From the NCBI GenBank assembly GCA_034927505.1, contig JAYFPY010000010.1, positions 92,009 to 156,008 on the forward strand: a DNA stretch of 64,000 nt, in the 5' to 3' direction. The notes beneath the pieces are model-generated. The model saw nothing but the letters and a program-made list of their open reading frames with translations, was not told the origin of the DNA and made no database searches. Each line of letters starts with the position of its first letter. The stretch's first letter is position 1. The position numbers and the translations under genes were made by a program. The DNA is from RUG100 sp034927505. GTDB taxonomy: Bacteria; Bacillota; Clostridia; Peptostreptococcales; Anaerovoracaceae. This document shows positions 8,911-17,019 of this stretch, one piece after another.

Positions 8911-9936
8911 CTAAATAAATGTTCTTTTTCTTCTGTTCAAGTCGGTTTTTTCAATAGCCTCCAGATTTTCAAGAGCCTTTCCTGTCCCGACTGCCACGGA
9001 TGACAGCGGATCATCGGCGATATGGACTTTTATTCCCGTTCGCCCTTTGACTCTTTCATCTATGCCGTACATGAGAGCTCCGCCTCCTGTCACTACGATA
9101 CCCGATGTACTGATATCAGCTGCCAGTTCAGGCGGCGTTTTCTCCAGTACTCCGTGAGTAGCATCGCATATCTGCTGCAGAGGTTCTTCCAGGGCTTCCA
9201 TCATTTCTGTGCTAGTCATCTCCACATCACGGGGAAGTCCCGTGACCAGATCACGTCCGCTGCACATCATCTTGATCTCTTCCGGTCTTTCACTGGCTGT
9301 TCCAATGCTCATCTTCAGCTCTTCGGCAGTTCTTTCGCCTATATACAGCTTGTGCTTTTTTCGCATGTATTTAACGATGGATTCATCGAATTTGTCGCCT
9401 GCCACCTTGACGGATGTGCTGGCAACGATCCCTCCGAGGGCAATAACTGCTATGTCAGTAGTTCCGCCTCCGATGTCCATTACCATGATGCCTTCCGGTC
9501 TTGCAATGTCCAGTCCTGCGCCGATAGCAGCTGCGATAGGCTCCTCCATGAGGAACACGTCCTTGCCGCCGGCCTGTGTAGCCGCTTCTCTGACAGCTCT
9601 CTTTTCTACTTCTGTCACTCCGCTGGGCACGCACACCATTATTTTAGGCCTGAAGAATTTACCTGCGCCGCATGTCTTTTTGATAAAGTACTTGAGCATT
9701 TTTTCCGTTACATCGTAATCGGATATAACGCCGTCGCGCAGAGGTCTGACAGCAATAATGTTTGCCGGAGTACGTCCCAGCATCTGCCTTGCCTCTTCGC
9801 CCACTGCAAGAATATCTTCAGTCTCCTCGTCTATAGCAACCACTGACGGTTCCTTGAGGACGATTCCTTTATTTTTTATATATACCAGTACATTCGCTGT
9901 ACCAAGATCTATTCCGACTTCTTCTGAAAAGCCCAT
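8911..9936 (-). CDS. mreB: Rod shape-determining protein, MreB/Mbl actin family
   Basis: Bacterial actin that guides lateral cell-wall synthesis. The 341 residues show all actin-fold signatures: phosphate 1 loop GIDLGTANVLVYIKNKG, connect 1 (AVREAATQAGGKDVFLMEEP), phosphate 2 (VMDIGGGTTDIAVIALGG) and the adenosine loop (IVVTGGGALMYGIDE). The start EEVGIDLGTANVLVYIK resembles Mbl of Bacillus as much as MreB. It stands alone between its own promoter and terminator, without mreC or mreD, which also fits an Mbl-type paralog. It implies a rod-like cell. Confidence 0.93.
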   Translation of the reverse strand: MGFSEEVGIDLGTANVLVYIKNKGIVLKEPSVVAIDEETEDILAVGEEARQMLGRTPANIIAVRPLRDGVISDYDVTEKMLKYFIKKTCGAGKFFRPKIMVCVPSGVTEVEKRAVREAATQAGGKDVFLMEEPIAAAIGAGLDIARPEGIMVMDIGGGTTDIAVIALGGIVASTSVKVAGDKFDESIVKYMRKKHKLYIGERTAEELKMSIGTASERPEEIKMMCSGRDLVTGLPRDVEMTSTEMMEALEEPLQQICDATHGVLEKTPPELAADISTSGIVVTGGGALMYGIDERVKGRTGIKVHIADDPLSSVAVGTGKALENLEAIEKTDLNRRKRTFI

Positions 9937-9978
9937 ATATTTCCTCCTTATTTATTCTTAAATAGGTTTCGCCTACCT

Positions 9979-10007
9979 ATTATATATAAAATCCTTCTAT
10001 AATTCAA
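9979..10007 (-). promoter_or_regulatory. Promoter of mreB with a leader hairpin
   Basis: TTGAAT (10002-10007) and TATAAT (9979-9984), spacer 17 bp. The -35 overlaps the pyrG stop codon. Just downstream, AATAGGT and ACCTATT (9961-9981) form a 7-bp hairpin in the 5' leader before the GGAGG site. Confidence 0.75.
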
Positions 10008-11605
10008 CCTTTTTGTGCAGCCGCCGCCTTTATAAATTCACGGAACAGCGGGTGTGCCTTGTCCGGCCTGCTTTTGAATTCAGGGTGATACTGGACGCCG
10101 ACGAAATGCCGTCTGTCAGGCAATTCTACTGCCTCCACCAGTCTCCCGTCCGGTGATGTGCCTGCGATCTTCATCCCGGCTTCGGTCATGGCTTCTCTGT
10201 AATCGTTGTTGAATTCATATCTGTGACGATGTCTTTCCGCTATCTCCTTTTTGCCGTAAGCTCTTTTCATGATAGTTCCGTCTGTTATGGTGCATGGATA
10301 AGCTCCCAGTCTCATCGTTCCACCTTTTGGCATATCTCCGTTCTGATCCGGCATAAAATCGATCAGTTTGTTTTTACAGTGTTCATCGAATTCGCCCGAG
10401 TTTGCATCTTTCAGTCCAAGAACATCTCTTGCATATTCTATGACTGCAGTCTGCATCCCCAGGCAGATGCCGAAATATGGTATGTCATTTTCCCGTGCAT
10501 ACTTCGCCGCCGCGATCTTGCCTTCTATACCTCTGTCGCCGAACCCTCCCGGCACCAGGATACCGTCAACGCCTTTCAGCTGTGTCTGCGCATCGGTCGC
10601 TTCCACTTCTTCGGCTTCCACCCACCTGATGTGCACATTGCATCCGTTTTCATAGCCGCCGTGTTTCAGCGCTTCGGCAACCGACAGATAAGCATCGTGG
10701 AGTTTTACATATTTTCCAACTATAGCGACTTCTACGTCCTTCGTTGCTTTTCTGATCCTGTCCAGCATGGCGTTCCACTCCGAAAGATCGCACGGGCCCG
10801 CATCTATGCCCAGCTCTCTGCATGCTATCCAGGAGAATCGACTTTTTTCCAGCATATTCGGTGCTTCATACAGCACAGGAACTGTCGAGTTCTCGATGAC
10901 GCAGTCCTTCTTCACATTGCAGAAGAGGGATATCTTATCGATGATGGAATGGTCAATAGGCTCATCAGCTCTCATCACTATGATATCAGGGCTGATGCCC
11001 ATCCCCCGCAATTCCTTCACGGAATGCTGCGTCGGTTTTGATTTATGTTCGCCGCTGCTCTTTATGTAAGGGACAAGGGTCACGTGGATGAACAGGCAGT
11101 TTTCCTTTCCCTGCTCCAGAGCGACCTGTCTTATAGCCTCAAGGAAGGGCTGTGATTCTATGTCCCCGGTAGTCCCGCCGATCTCCGTTATTATCACATC
11201 CGCATCATCTTTTTCTCCCACATTATATATGAAGTCTTTTATCTCATTTGTAATGTGGGGGATTATCTGCACAGTGCTGCCCAGATATTCGCCCTTTCTT
11301 TCCTTGTTGAGTACATTCCAATAAACTTTCCCTGTAGTCAGGTTGGAATATTTGTTGAGATTTTCATCGATAAATCTTTCATAATGTCCAAGATCCAGGT
11401 CCGTCTCCGCACCGTCTTCCGTCACGAATACTTCTCCGTGCTGATACGGGCTCATAGTCCCCGGATCCACGTTGACGTATGGGTCCAGTTTCTGACTGGC
11501 CACTTTAAGGCCCCTGGATTTCAGCAGTCTTCCAAGAGAAGCCGCCGTGATCCCCTTGCCCAGTCCTGATACAACGCCGCCTGTGACAAAAATAAACTTT
11601 TTCAT
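10004..11605 (-). CDS. pyrG: CTP synthase (glutamine-hydrolysing)
   Basis: Converts UTP to CTP using ATP and glutamine. I place the start at the ATG at 11605, giving MKKFIFVTGGVVSGLGKG, because GGAGG lies eight bases upstream and the resulting 533 residues match the family norm near 535. A longer frame reaches 11644 but overlaps the leader hairpin. The synthetase domain carries the P-loop at about residues 9-18 and KLDPYVNVDPGTMSPYQHGE. The C-terminal glutaminase domain has GICLGMQTA (Cys about 381) and QYHPEFKSRP. A leader with a hairpin and T-run suggests attenuation. Confidence 0.97.
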   Translation of the reverse strand: MKKFIFVTGGVVSGLGKGITAASLGRLLKSRGLKVASQKLDPYVNVDPGTMSPYQHGEVFVTEDGAETDLDLGHYERFIDENLNKYSNLTTGKVYWNVLNKERKGEYLGSTVQIIPHITNEIKDFIYNVGEKDDADVIITEIGGTTGDIESQPFLEAIRQVALEQGKENCLFIHVTLVPYIKSSGEHKSKPTQHSVKELRGMGISPDIIVMRADEPIDHSIIDKISLFCNVKKDCVIENSTVPVLYEAPNMLEKSRFSWIACRELGIDAGPCDLSEWNAMLDRIRKATKDVEVAIVGKYVKLHDAYLSVAEALKHGGYENGCNVHIRWVEAEEVEATDAQTQLKGVDGILVPGGFGDRGIEGKIAAAKYARENDIPYFGICLGMQTAVIEYARDVLGLKDANSGEFDEHCKNKLIDFMPDQNGDMPKGGTMRLGAYPCTITDGTIMKRAYGKKEIAERHRHRYEFNNDYREAMTEAGMKIAGTSPDGRLVEAVELPDRRHFVGVQYHPEFKSRPDKAHPLFREFIKAAAAQKG

Positions 11606-11635
11606 AGTCCGTACCTCCATTTCACAATTAAAAAC

Positions 11636-11785
11636 ATCGCCCAAAAAATAAAAAACGAGGTTTCCGGCTCTTTGAGTGAGAAGGATATATAAGACCCCTC
11701 GCAGCCGTCTTCCTCAATGTTCTGTTATTTTTTGCGCAATTTTTCTTAAATAATATTACTTGAACAGTATACACCTTTTGTCAAG
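11636..11785 (-). promoter_or_regulatory. pyrG: pyrG leader, possible transcription attenuator
   Basis: On the minus strand a perfect TTGACA (11778-11783 region) is followed by an AT-rich segment with TAATAT at a long spacing. Further on, CGAGG can pair with CCTCG, directly ahead of TTTTTTATTTTTT, 35-45 nt before the pyrG start. Competing pairings exist: TGAG(G)AAG with CTTCTCA, and CGGCT with AGCCG, which cross the terminator stem. CTP-sensing attenuation of pyrG by reiterative transcription is known in Bacillota. The 5' GGGC start typical of that mechanism is not evident here, so the mechanism is open. Confidence 0.4.
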
Positions 11786-11852
11786 AATAATCCATATATT
11801 TTTTTGTTTTTATATTGTTTTTTATGACCATATATAACAGAGCTGTCCCATT

Positions 11853-12521
11853 TTGATATATAATATCCCTATGGATAAAATCATCATTTCACATCAGACA
11901 TATGATCCGGTACAGGCGTATCTGGAAAGCCGGGGCGTGAGCCTCGTCCGTCTCAGGCCTTTTTCCGGAGTCGATCCGGCAGTATCATGTCATCCGGATA
12001 TGCGTTTCTGCAAATTGGGCGCCGCAGACGATGCTCCGGTTTTTGCCGGCAGCAAAAAAAATCTCGGCCCTTCTTATCCCGAGGATATTATTTATAATGC
12101 CGCCTGCACCGGCAGATACTTTATACATGCTTTGAGATACACCTCGAAAGATCTTCTGCAGACCGCCCGGGATATGTCCATGATTTTTGTAGACGTAAAG
12201 CAGGGCTATTCCAAATGCAGTACTCTGATCGTCGATGAAGATTCCGTTATCACCTCTGACCGGGGCATGTGCGGTCCAATGAAAAAAGCCGGCCTTGATG
12301 TGCTCCTGATCAGCGAAGGGCACATTCTTCTTCCGGGACATGACCATGGATTCATAGGCGGATCGACAGGCCGCATCGGCGGCGAGATCGTGTTCAACGG
12401 CGACATCGACCGTCATCCCGACGGCACCGCCATCCGCAGTTTTATAACCTCACGAAAAACGGAGATCCGATCATTTCCCGGACTGCCTCTCATGGACATC
12501 GGTTCGATCATACCGATCTGA
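11853..12521 (+). CDS. GME-fold (guanidine-modifying-enzyme-like) protein, DUF6873 type
   Basis: A 217-223 residue cytosolic protein. From memory it resembles the DUF6873 family of clostridial proteins placed in the arginine-deiminase-like GME fold; no catalytic assignment exists. Visible conserved pieces are KCSTLIVDEDSVITSD, the glycine-rich HDHGFIGGSTGRIGGEIVFNGD and the C-terminal LPLMDIGSIIPI. The likely start is the ATG at 11871 (MDKIIISHQ) rather than the TTG at 11853. There is no Shine-Dalgarno: TATAAT sits six bases ahead of that ATG, which suggests a leaderless mRNA. It is the only plus-strand gene in the first 18 kb. Confidence 0.7.
   Translation: MIYNIPMDKIIISHQTYDPVQAYLESRGVSLVRLRPFSGVDPAVSCHPDMRFCKLGAADDAPVFAGSKKNLGPSYPEDIIYNAACTGRYFIHALRYTSKDLLQTARDMSMIFVDVKQGYSKCSTLIVDEDSVITSDRGMCGPMKKAGLDVLLISEGHILLPGHDHGFIGGSTGRIGGEIVFNGDIDRHPDGTAIRSFITSRKTEIRSFPGLPLMDIGSIIPI
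11859..11864 (+). promoter_or_regulatory. -10 box immediately upstream of an ATG (leaderless start)
   Basis: A consensus TATAAT ends six bases before the ATG at 11871, so transcription should begin at or next to the start codon. No convincing -35 box is seen 16-18 bp upstream. Confidence 0.5.
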
Positions 12522-12562
12522 TAAGATCTGTCGCTGTATAATAAGCGATCCACACTTATACT

Positions 12563-12604
12563 AAAAAGATGCTCTTTGGCATAAGTCAAAGAGCATCCTG
12601 TTTT
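12563..12604 (-). terminator. Strong (possibly bidirectional) terminator between convergent genes
   Basis: An 11-bp perfect stem, GATGCTCTTTG with CAAAGAGCATC, has an 8-nt loop. On the minus strand it is followed by TTTTTAG, terminating the surface-protein gene; on the plus strand by CTGTTTT, which may serve the convergent GME-fold gene. Confidence 0.85.
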
Positions 12605-12609
12605 ATGAT

Positions 12610-15600
12610 CTACTTTTCGATTTTTTTACGCCTGAAGAAATAACTTCCGGTGGCCGTTCCTGCCGCCAGCAGCATCATCAGTGCTGCGATCGACATACTG
12701 CTGTCATCGCCGGTCTTTGTGACTTTCCCGGCTTTGCCTTTTTTGTCACCGTTTCCATTTCCGTCTCCGCCCTTTTCACCTGTGTCATTATCGCCTTCAT
12801 CATAGTCGTCCCATAGATGATTGACATCCAGCAGACCTGCATCCTGTTCTTTGGAAATATCTCCGTCTCCGGCAGTGACATCAAGGTCTTTGAAGGATTT
12901 GTATTCTGTTCTGTCGGACACACCTTTCGTCAGTTTCTGTTCGGAAAGGATCGGGCTGAAATCCGAATTCAGCGTTTCATCGATTCCGGATGCTTTGTAC
13001 TCAGTCAGTGAATACTGAGATATGTCGAACCCGCTGCTGCTTTCCAGCGTTACATAATATGCATCGTTGTCGAAAGGCACCATGTCGAATCTATATTTTC
13101 CTTCGGAGTCTGTAGTTACAGTCCCATATGGTTCTCCCAGAGCATTTTCATTCACAACAGAAGTGTCCCACGGCACTGCATTTTTCGCCGATGCCGTTTT
13201 TCCTACTGCACTCGGATCGCCGCTGTGCAAAACGACTTTAGCGCCTTTTACAAGAGGTTCATCACTGTTTCTTTTGCCGTCGCCGTTCAGGTCCACCCAT
13301 ACGGTCCCTTTCATTTCCCTTGTTGCTATAGTAACAAGGGCTTCCTTTGCAACAAATGTATCCAGCAGCATGCTCGGACTTGAGAACGAGGAATCGTTGT
13401 AGTAAAGATTTCCCGCCTCATTGTCTTTGGCTGTCAGATTTACATTTGCCGTCACTCTTTCAGATCCGCCAAGTGTCCCGTAGAGGAAGAAAGCCGTCGG
13501 TCTCTTGTCTTTATCTGACGCTTTTACTGAATATGTTATTGTATGTCCATCCGCGCTGACTGTTTTTTCAGCTTTGTGCCACGTGCCGCCGCCAAAGCTG
13601 CCTCCGTCAGCAGGCGTCCATGCCATTTGTTTCGACGCTCCTGTGCCTGTTATGAACTGGCTGGCGTCCTTCAGCTTTCCTGATGCGTCTGTACGCACGC
13701 CTTCATCTGTGGAATAGTACATATCCACAGAAGTCTTCTTCCCACTGTAAGCGTTCACTGTCAGCTCATTGTCGGTGAACGTATATGAGCCGTCCATCTT
13801 TGTCCCTCTGCCGTCACCGTTGAACGGGAGGATATCCAGAAGGAAATAGTCTTTCAGATCTGTCTTTTCTGCTCCGGCTGTGATCGTATATGCGATCGAT
13901 TCTCCCGGTGCCACAATGTTCTTGACTTCTTTCTTGTATGAATACAGCCCCTGAGGATTGACAATGTTGTCCCTCTCACTGACTCCGCCTTGCGGTACCA
14001 TCATATTATTGTCTTTGGATGCTCGCAGCGATATGGACCCGGTGCAGTCATAAGCATTGTTTATCGGATCGGTATCCGGATCCAGTCCGTCTCCTGCCAG
14101 GCAGGAATAAGCAATTGCCCATTCACCTTCGCCGACAATAGAGAAATCTATCTTCCAGCTGTTTCCGTCCTTCACCCAGCCTGTCCCTGTTATATCGGTC
14201 CTGTTGCCGTTGTCATCGAATGTGCCGCTTACTGCAGGTTCGGTGTCCGCGCCTGCTCCCGGTGAGTACTTGACCCATTTTCCACTGGCTTCATCTTTCT
14301 TGTAAAGATATATGTCCCCTGTCGGGATTATCTTGGCGCCCTCATCGCTTGCTGCAGCATGTGTGTATGTAAAGTTGAATGTGGAATTCGGGTCGTTTTC
14401 TTCAGATGCTCCCCAGTCGGTCTTGAATTTGAAAACTTTATCGATCTGTCTGTATCCTGCGGTGATCGGGAATGAACTGGAATTTACCTGTTCCCCGGCC
14501 TTGTATGTATCCACCAGATCGTCTCCGTTCATATTGACAAATGAAGTATATGAGAATTTGTATCCCATGATCACTACGGTGTTGCCCACACTCCTCCCAG
14601 CATTAGCTTGCTCGCCTGCAGCTGTGGTGTAATCTCCTGTAGTTTTATTATACAGGTCCGGGATGTATGTTTTAGCCGGATTTTCATAAGCAGCTCCCAT
14701 TTCTACATCAGCTTTATTTGCTTCTGCAGGACCGCCGCCAAGGTATGAGCCCGGCTCATAGTTCATATAGTCATCTTTTCCGGCAAAGTTTTTGCCCTTG
14801 CTCCACCATACCTGATATGACGGAACTGCAATGGCAGTCTCGCCGATGAAACTCACATCATCTTTTACTTTCAATGCAGTTGATACGATTTTATCGCCGT
14901 CATCCGTCCCGGTTTTTCCTCCCCGGAATTCAACGATGACTCCTACGCATATTTCATTTGAAGGTATATCGGACATATCCGTGTAACATGTAAACTTAGA
15001 GTCGCTCATTTTTGCCACGCTCATCTCATGTGTCCTTATATCCTTATCATCGGACCATCCGTAACCGCTGGTGCCTCTGTTCATGGCTACGTACAGCACC
15101 GATCTGTCTGCATATCCGGTGTTGGTCACGCTGACCTGTCCGGTTACCTCCAGTTTTGAAGTGTCGAACAGCTGCATGTAGTTCATGGCAATGGCCTTGT
15201 AGTCATCTTCTCTGGTGCCGTTGGTCACATTGCTGTTGAAGACCAGGTTTTTCTGGCCCAGCGTCGCAGTGTGTCCATCTGCCGCCCCTGTCCCGGAGGC
15301 GTTGGTCCATGAAGTAGTACCGGAATCATATATCCCGCCGCCCAGCTTTGGATCTCTTTGAGCTATAGCAACTTTAAAATCGTGTTCGCCCTCTTTTGAT
15401 GTATATGTCTCTTCAGTGCCCCCCAGAGGAGTGTATTTCGCCTCAGTCACCTGACAGTTCAGCTGCAGTTGATTAGGATTGTTCCCTGTAGCATCATAAT
15501 AATCCTGACTGTTAGGATCGGTCGAAAGGGGCACGAATATCTGCGCGTACGCGCATGGATATGTACCTGTCTGTTTGGATCTGTAAGCTCCGCTTTCTCC

Positions 15601-17004
15601 CGTCTTAAGGCCGTTGTTCTTTCCTGTAATGGTCAGCTTCGTTCCTGAAACGTCGGCTGTATATCCGCCGGCGTAGGAAGTACTGTCACGAAGTGATCCT
15701 TCCAGCTGTCCGGCAAAAGTCATGTCCCGTCCTACGGATGGATATACCACATCTGTCCCGTCCGTATATGCGGTATTTTCTCTGACGCCTATTATCTGCG
15801 GCGTCACGGCCGACATGTTGCCTTTCAAAACTGTTGTACTGAAATCCACGGTATACGTCACATCTTTAGAAGTGTCCAGCAGGGCATTGCCCACATCGGT
15901 GCCCTGTCTTATCAGTGAAACATCCACGTCATACACTCTGCCGTATGTGGCGTCTGTGGCACCGTCAGTTGTCGCTTCTTCCGCCGTTTTATATACCTTG
16001 CCCTTAGCGGCGCTATAAAATCCGGATATAGCCTGGGCCGCCTGGTTCTGTACCGGATCCTGTGAATTCTCGTCAAAAGCCTTGCCCTGCAGATACGGCT
16101 GATACGCCGCTGTCGATTCTGCCTTGAAAGTCGGCGGCTTTGTTGAATGACTGCTCGCACTTACAGCAGTTGATTCGCCCAGATCTGCCGCATTCTCATC
16201 GTATACCCATACGGAAACATCCGGCGTATAAGTCGTACCGTTGACCTGCCACCCATTGTTGATATTTATATCTCTCGTATATTCTCCCGGAAGTGTCCCC
16301 ACTTTGGTCCTTCCTGTCAGATACACATAATTGTCGTCCCAGGTTATACTCGCTGCGCCCTGACCTGTTGTCATTTCACTGAGCCATCCATATGTGTTGG
16401 CTGTATATGTCAGTTCAGGAGAGTCGTTTGTTCCTCCTGAAGCAACCACAAATTTCGGCAGTTTGTATTTATAACATACCCAGACATCGTTGTATTTGGC
16501 GCTCGCCCCTTTGATTATGTTTATGCCAACTTTGGTGCTCAGTCCGGCATTGCTGTTGGACTTCATGTGATATGTGTTGTCTGCATCTTTCTCTACGCCT
16601 GTTGTCATGCTCACTGCAACGACCTTCAGGCCCTTTGCAGGATCCGCATCTTCTTTTGCCGATGCTGCTTTGCCCGACTTCTTTTCGCCGGCATTTTCAG
16701 CAGCTTTTTTCAACTGATCATTTGAATTTGACGTATCTTTTGCTTCATCAGATTTTTCATCAGTTTTTTCACCGGCATCTTTATTGACATCACCGTTATC
16801 GATCTGCTCGTCTGTCGATACAGTCCCGGTCTGTTCCTGCACAGTTGTTTCCTCGCTTTGTGCCGTCTGGCTCTCTGCCGTCGTTCCTCCGTCTTCAGCG
16901 CTGACTCCCGGCATCAGACCGGGCATCATACTCAGCGTCACAGCTGCTGCCAGAAAGAGCATCAATATAAATTTTGATTTTTTGATTTTTTTCTGTTTTC
17001 GCAT
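12610..17004 (-). CDS. Large secreted surface protein with SdrD-B-like domain and C-terminal wall-anchor-like signal
   Basis: The 1464-residue protein starts with a lysine-rich signal peptide (MRKQKKIKKSKF, then a hydrophobic core ending GVSAEDGG). A Thr/Glu/Lys-rich low-complexity linker follows to about residue 115. The long middle is beta-rich and repeat-like without a motif I can name. Near residues 1230-1300 an SdrD B-like fold appears (VWVDLNGDGKRNSDEPL), a calcium-binding stalk module of Gram-positive adhesins. The C-terminus has VTKTGDDSS (about 1425), a hydrophobic helix and RRKKIEK, the layout of a sortase signal with a degenerate LPXTG. It follows the 17020-18597 gene by 15 nt, so both are probably cotranscribed. 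Likely an adhesin; ligand unknown. Confidence 0.75.
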   Translation of the reverse strand: MRKQKKIKKSKFILMLFLAAAVTLSMMPGLMPGVSAEDGGTTAESQTAQSEETTVQEQTGTVSTDEQIDNGDVNKDAGEKTDEKSDEAKDTSNSNDQLKKAAENAGEKKSGKAASAKEDADPAKGLKVVAVSMTTGVEKDADNTYHMKSNSNAGLSTKVGINIIKGASAKYNDVWVCYKYKLPKFVVASGGTNDSPELTYTANTYGWLSEMTTGQGAASITWDDNYVYLTGRTKVGTLPGEYTRDININNGWQVNGTTYTPDVSVWVYDENAADLGESTAVSASSHSTKPPTFKAESTAAYQPYLQGKAFDENSQDPVQNQAAQAISGFYSAAKGKVYKTAEEATTDGATDATYGRVYDVDVSLIRQGTDVGNALLDTSKDVTYTVDFSTTVLKGNMSAVTPQIIGVRENTAYTDGTDVVYPSVGRDMTFAGQLEGSLRDSTSYAGGYTADVSGTKLTITGKNNGLKTGESGAYRSKQTGTYPCAYAQIFVPLSTDPNSQDYYDATGNNPNQLQLNCQVTEAKYTPLGGTEETYTSKEGEHDFKVAIAQRDPKLGGGIYDSGTTSWTNASGTGAADGHTATLGQKNLVFNSNVTNGTREDDYKAIAMNYMQLFDTSKLEVTGQVSVTNTGYADRSVLYVAMNRGTSGYGWSDDKDIRTHEMSVAKMSDSKFTCYTDMSDIPSNEICVGVIVEFRGGKTGTDDGDKIVSTALKVKDDVSFIGETAIAVPSYQVWWSKGKNFAGKDDYMNYEPGSYLGGGPAEANKADVEMGAAYENPAKTYIPDLYNKTTGDYTTAAGEQANAGRSVGNTVVIMGYKFSYTSFVNMNGDDLVDTYKAGEQVNSSSFPITAGYRQIDKVFKFKTDWGASEENDPNSTFNFTYTHAAASDEGAKIIPTGDIYLYKKDEASGKWVKYSPGAGADTEPAVSGTFDDNGNRTDITGTGWVKDGNSWKIDFSIVGEGEWAIAYSCLAGDGLDPDTDPINNAYDCTGSISLRASKDNNMMVPQGGVSERDNIVNPQGLYSYKKEVKNIVAPGESIAYTITAGAEKTDLKDYFLLDILPFNGDGRGTKMDGSYTFTDNELTVNAYSGKKTSVDMYYSTDEGVRTDASGKLKDASQFITGTGASKQMAWTPADGGSFGGGTWHKAEKTVSADGHTITYSVKASDKDKRPTAFFLYGTLGGSERVTANVNLTAKDNEAGNLYYNDSSFSSPSMLLDTFVAKEALVTIATREMKGTVWVDLNGDGKRNSDEPLVKGAKVVLHSGDPSAVGKTASAKNAVPWDTSVVNENALGEPYGTVTTDSEGKYRFDMVPFDNDAYYVTLESSSGFDISQYSLTEYKASGIDETLNSDFSPILSEQKLTKGVSDRTEYKSFKDLDVTAGDGDISKEQDAGLLDVNHLWDDYDEGDNDTGEKGGDGNGNGDKKGKAGKVTKTGDDSSMSIAALMMLLAAGTATGSYFFRRKKIEK

Positions 17005-17019
17005 CTCTCTTCCCCCATC

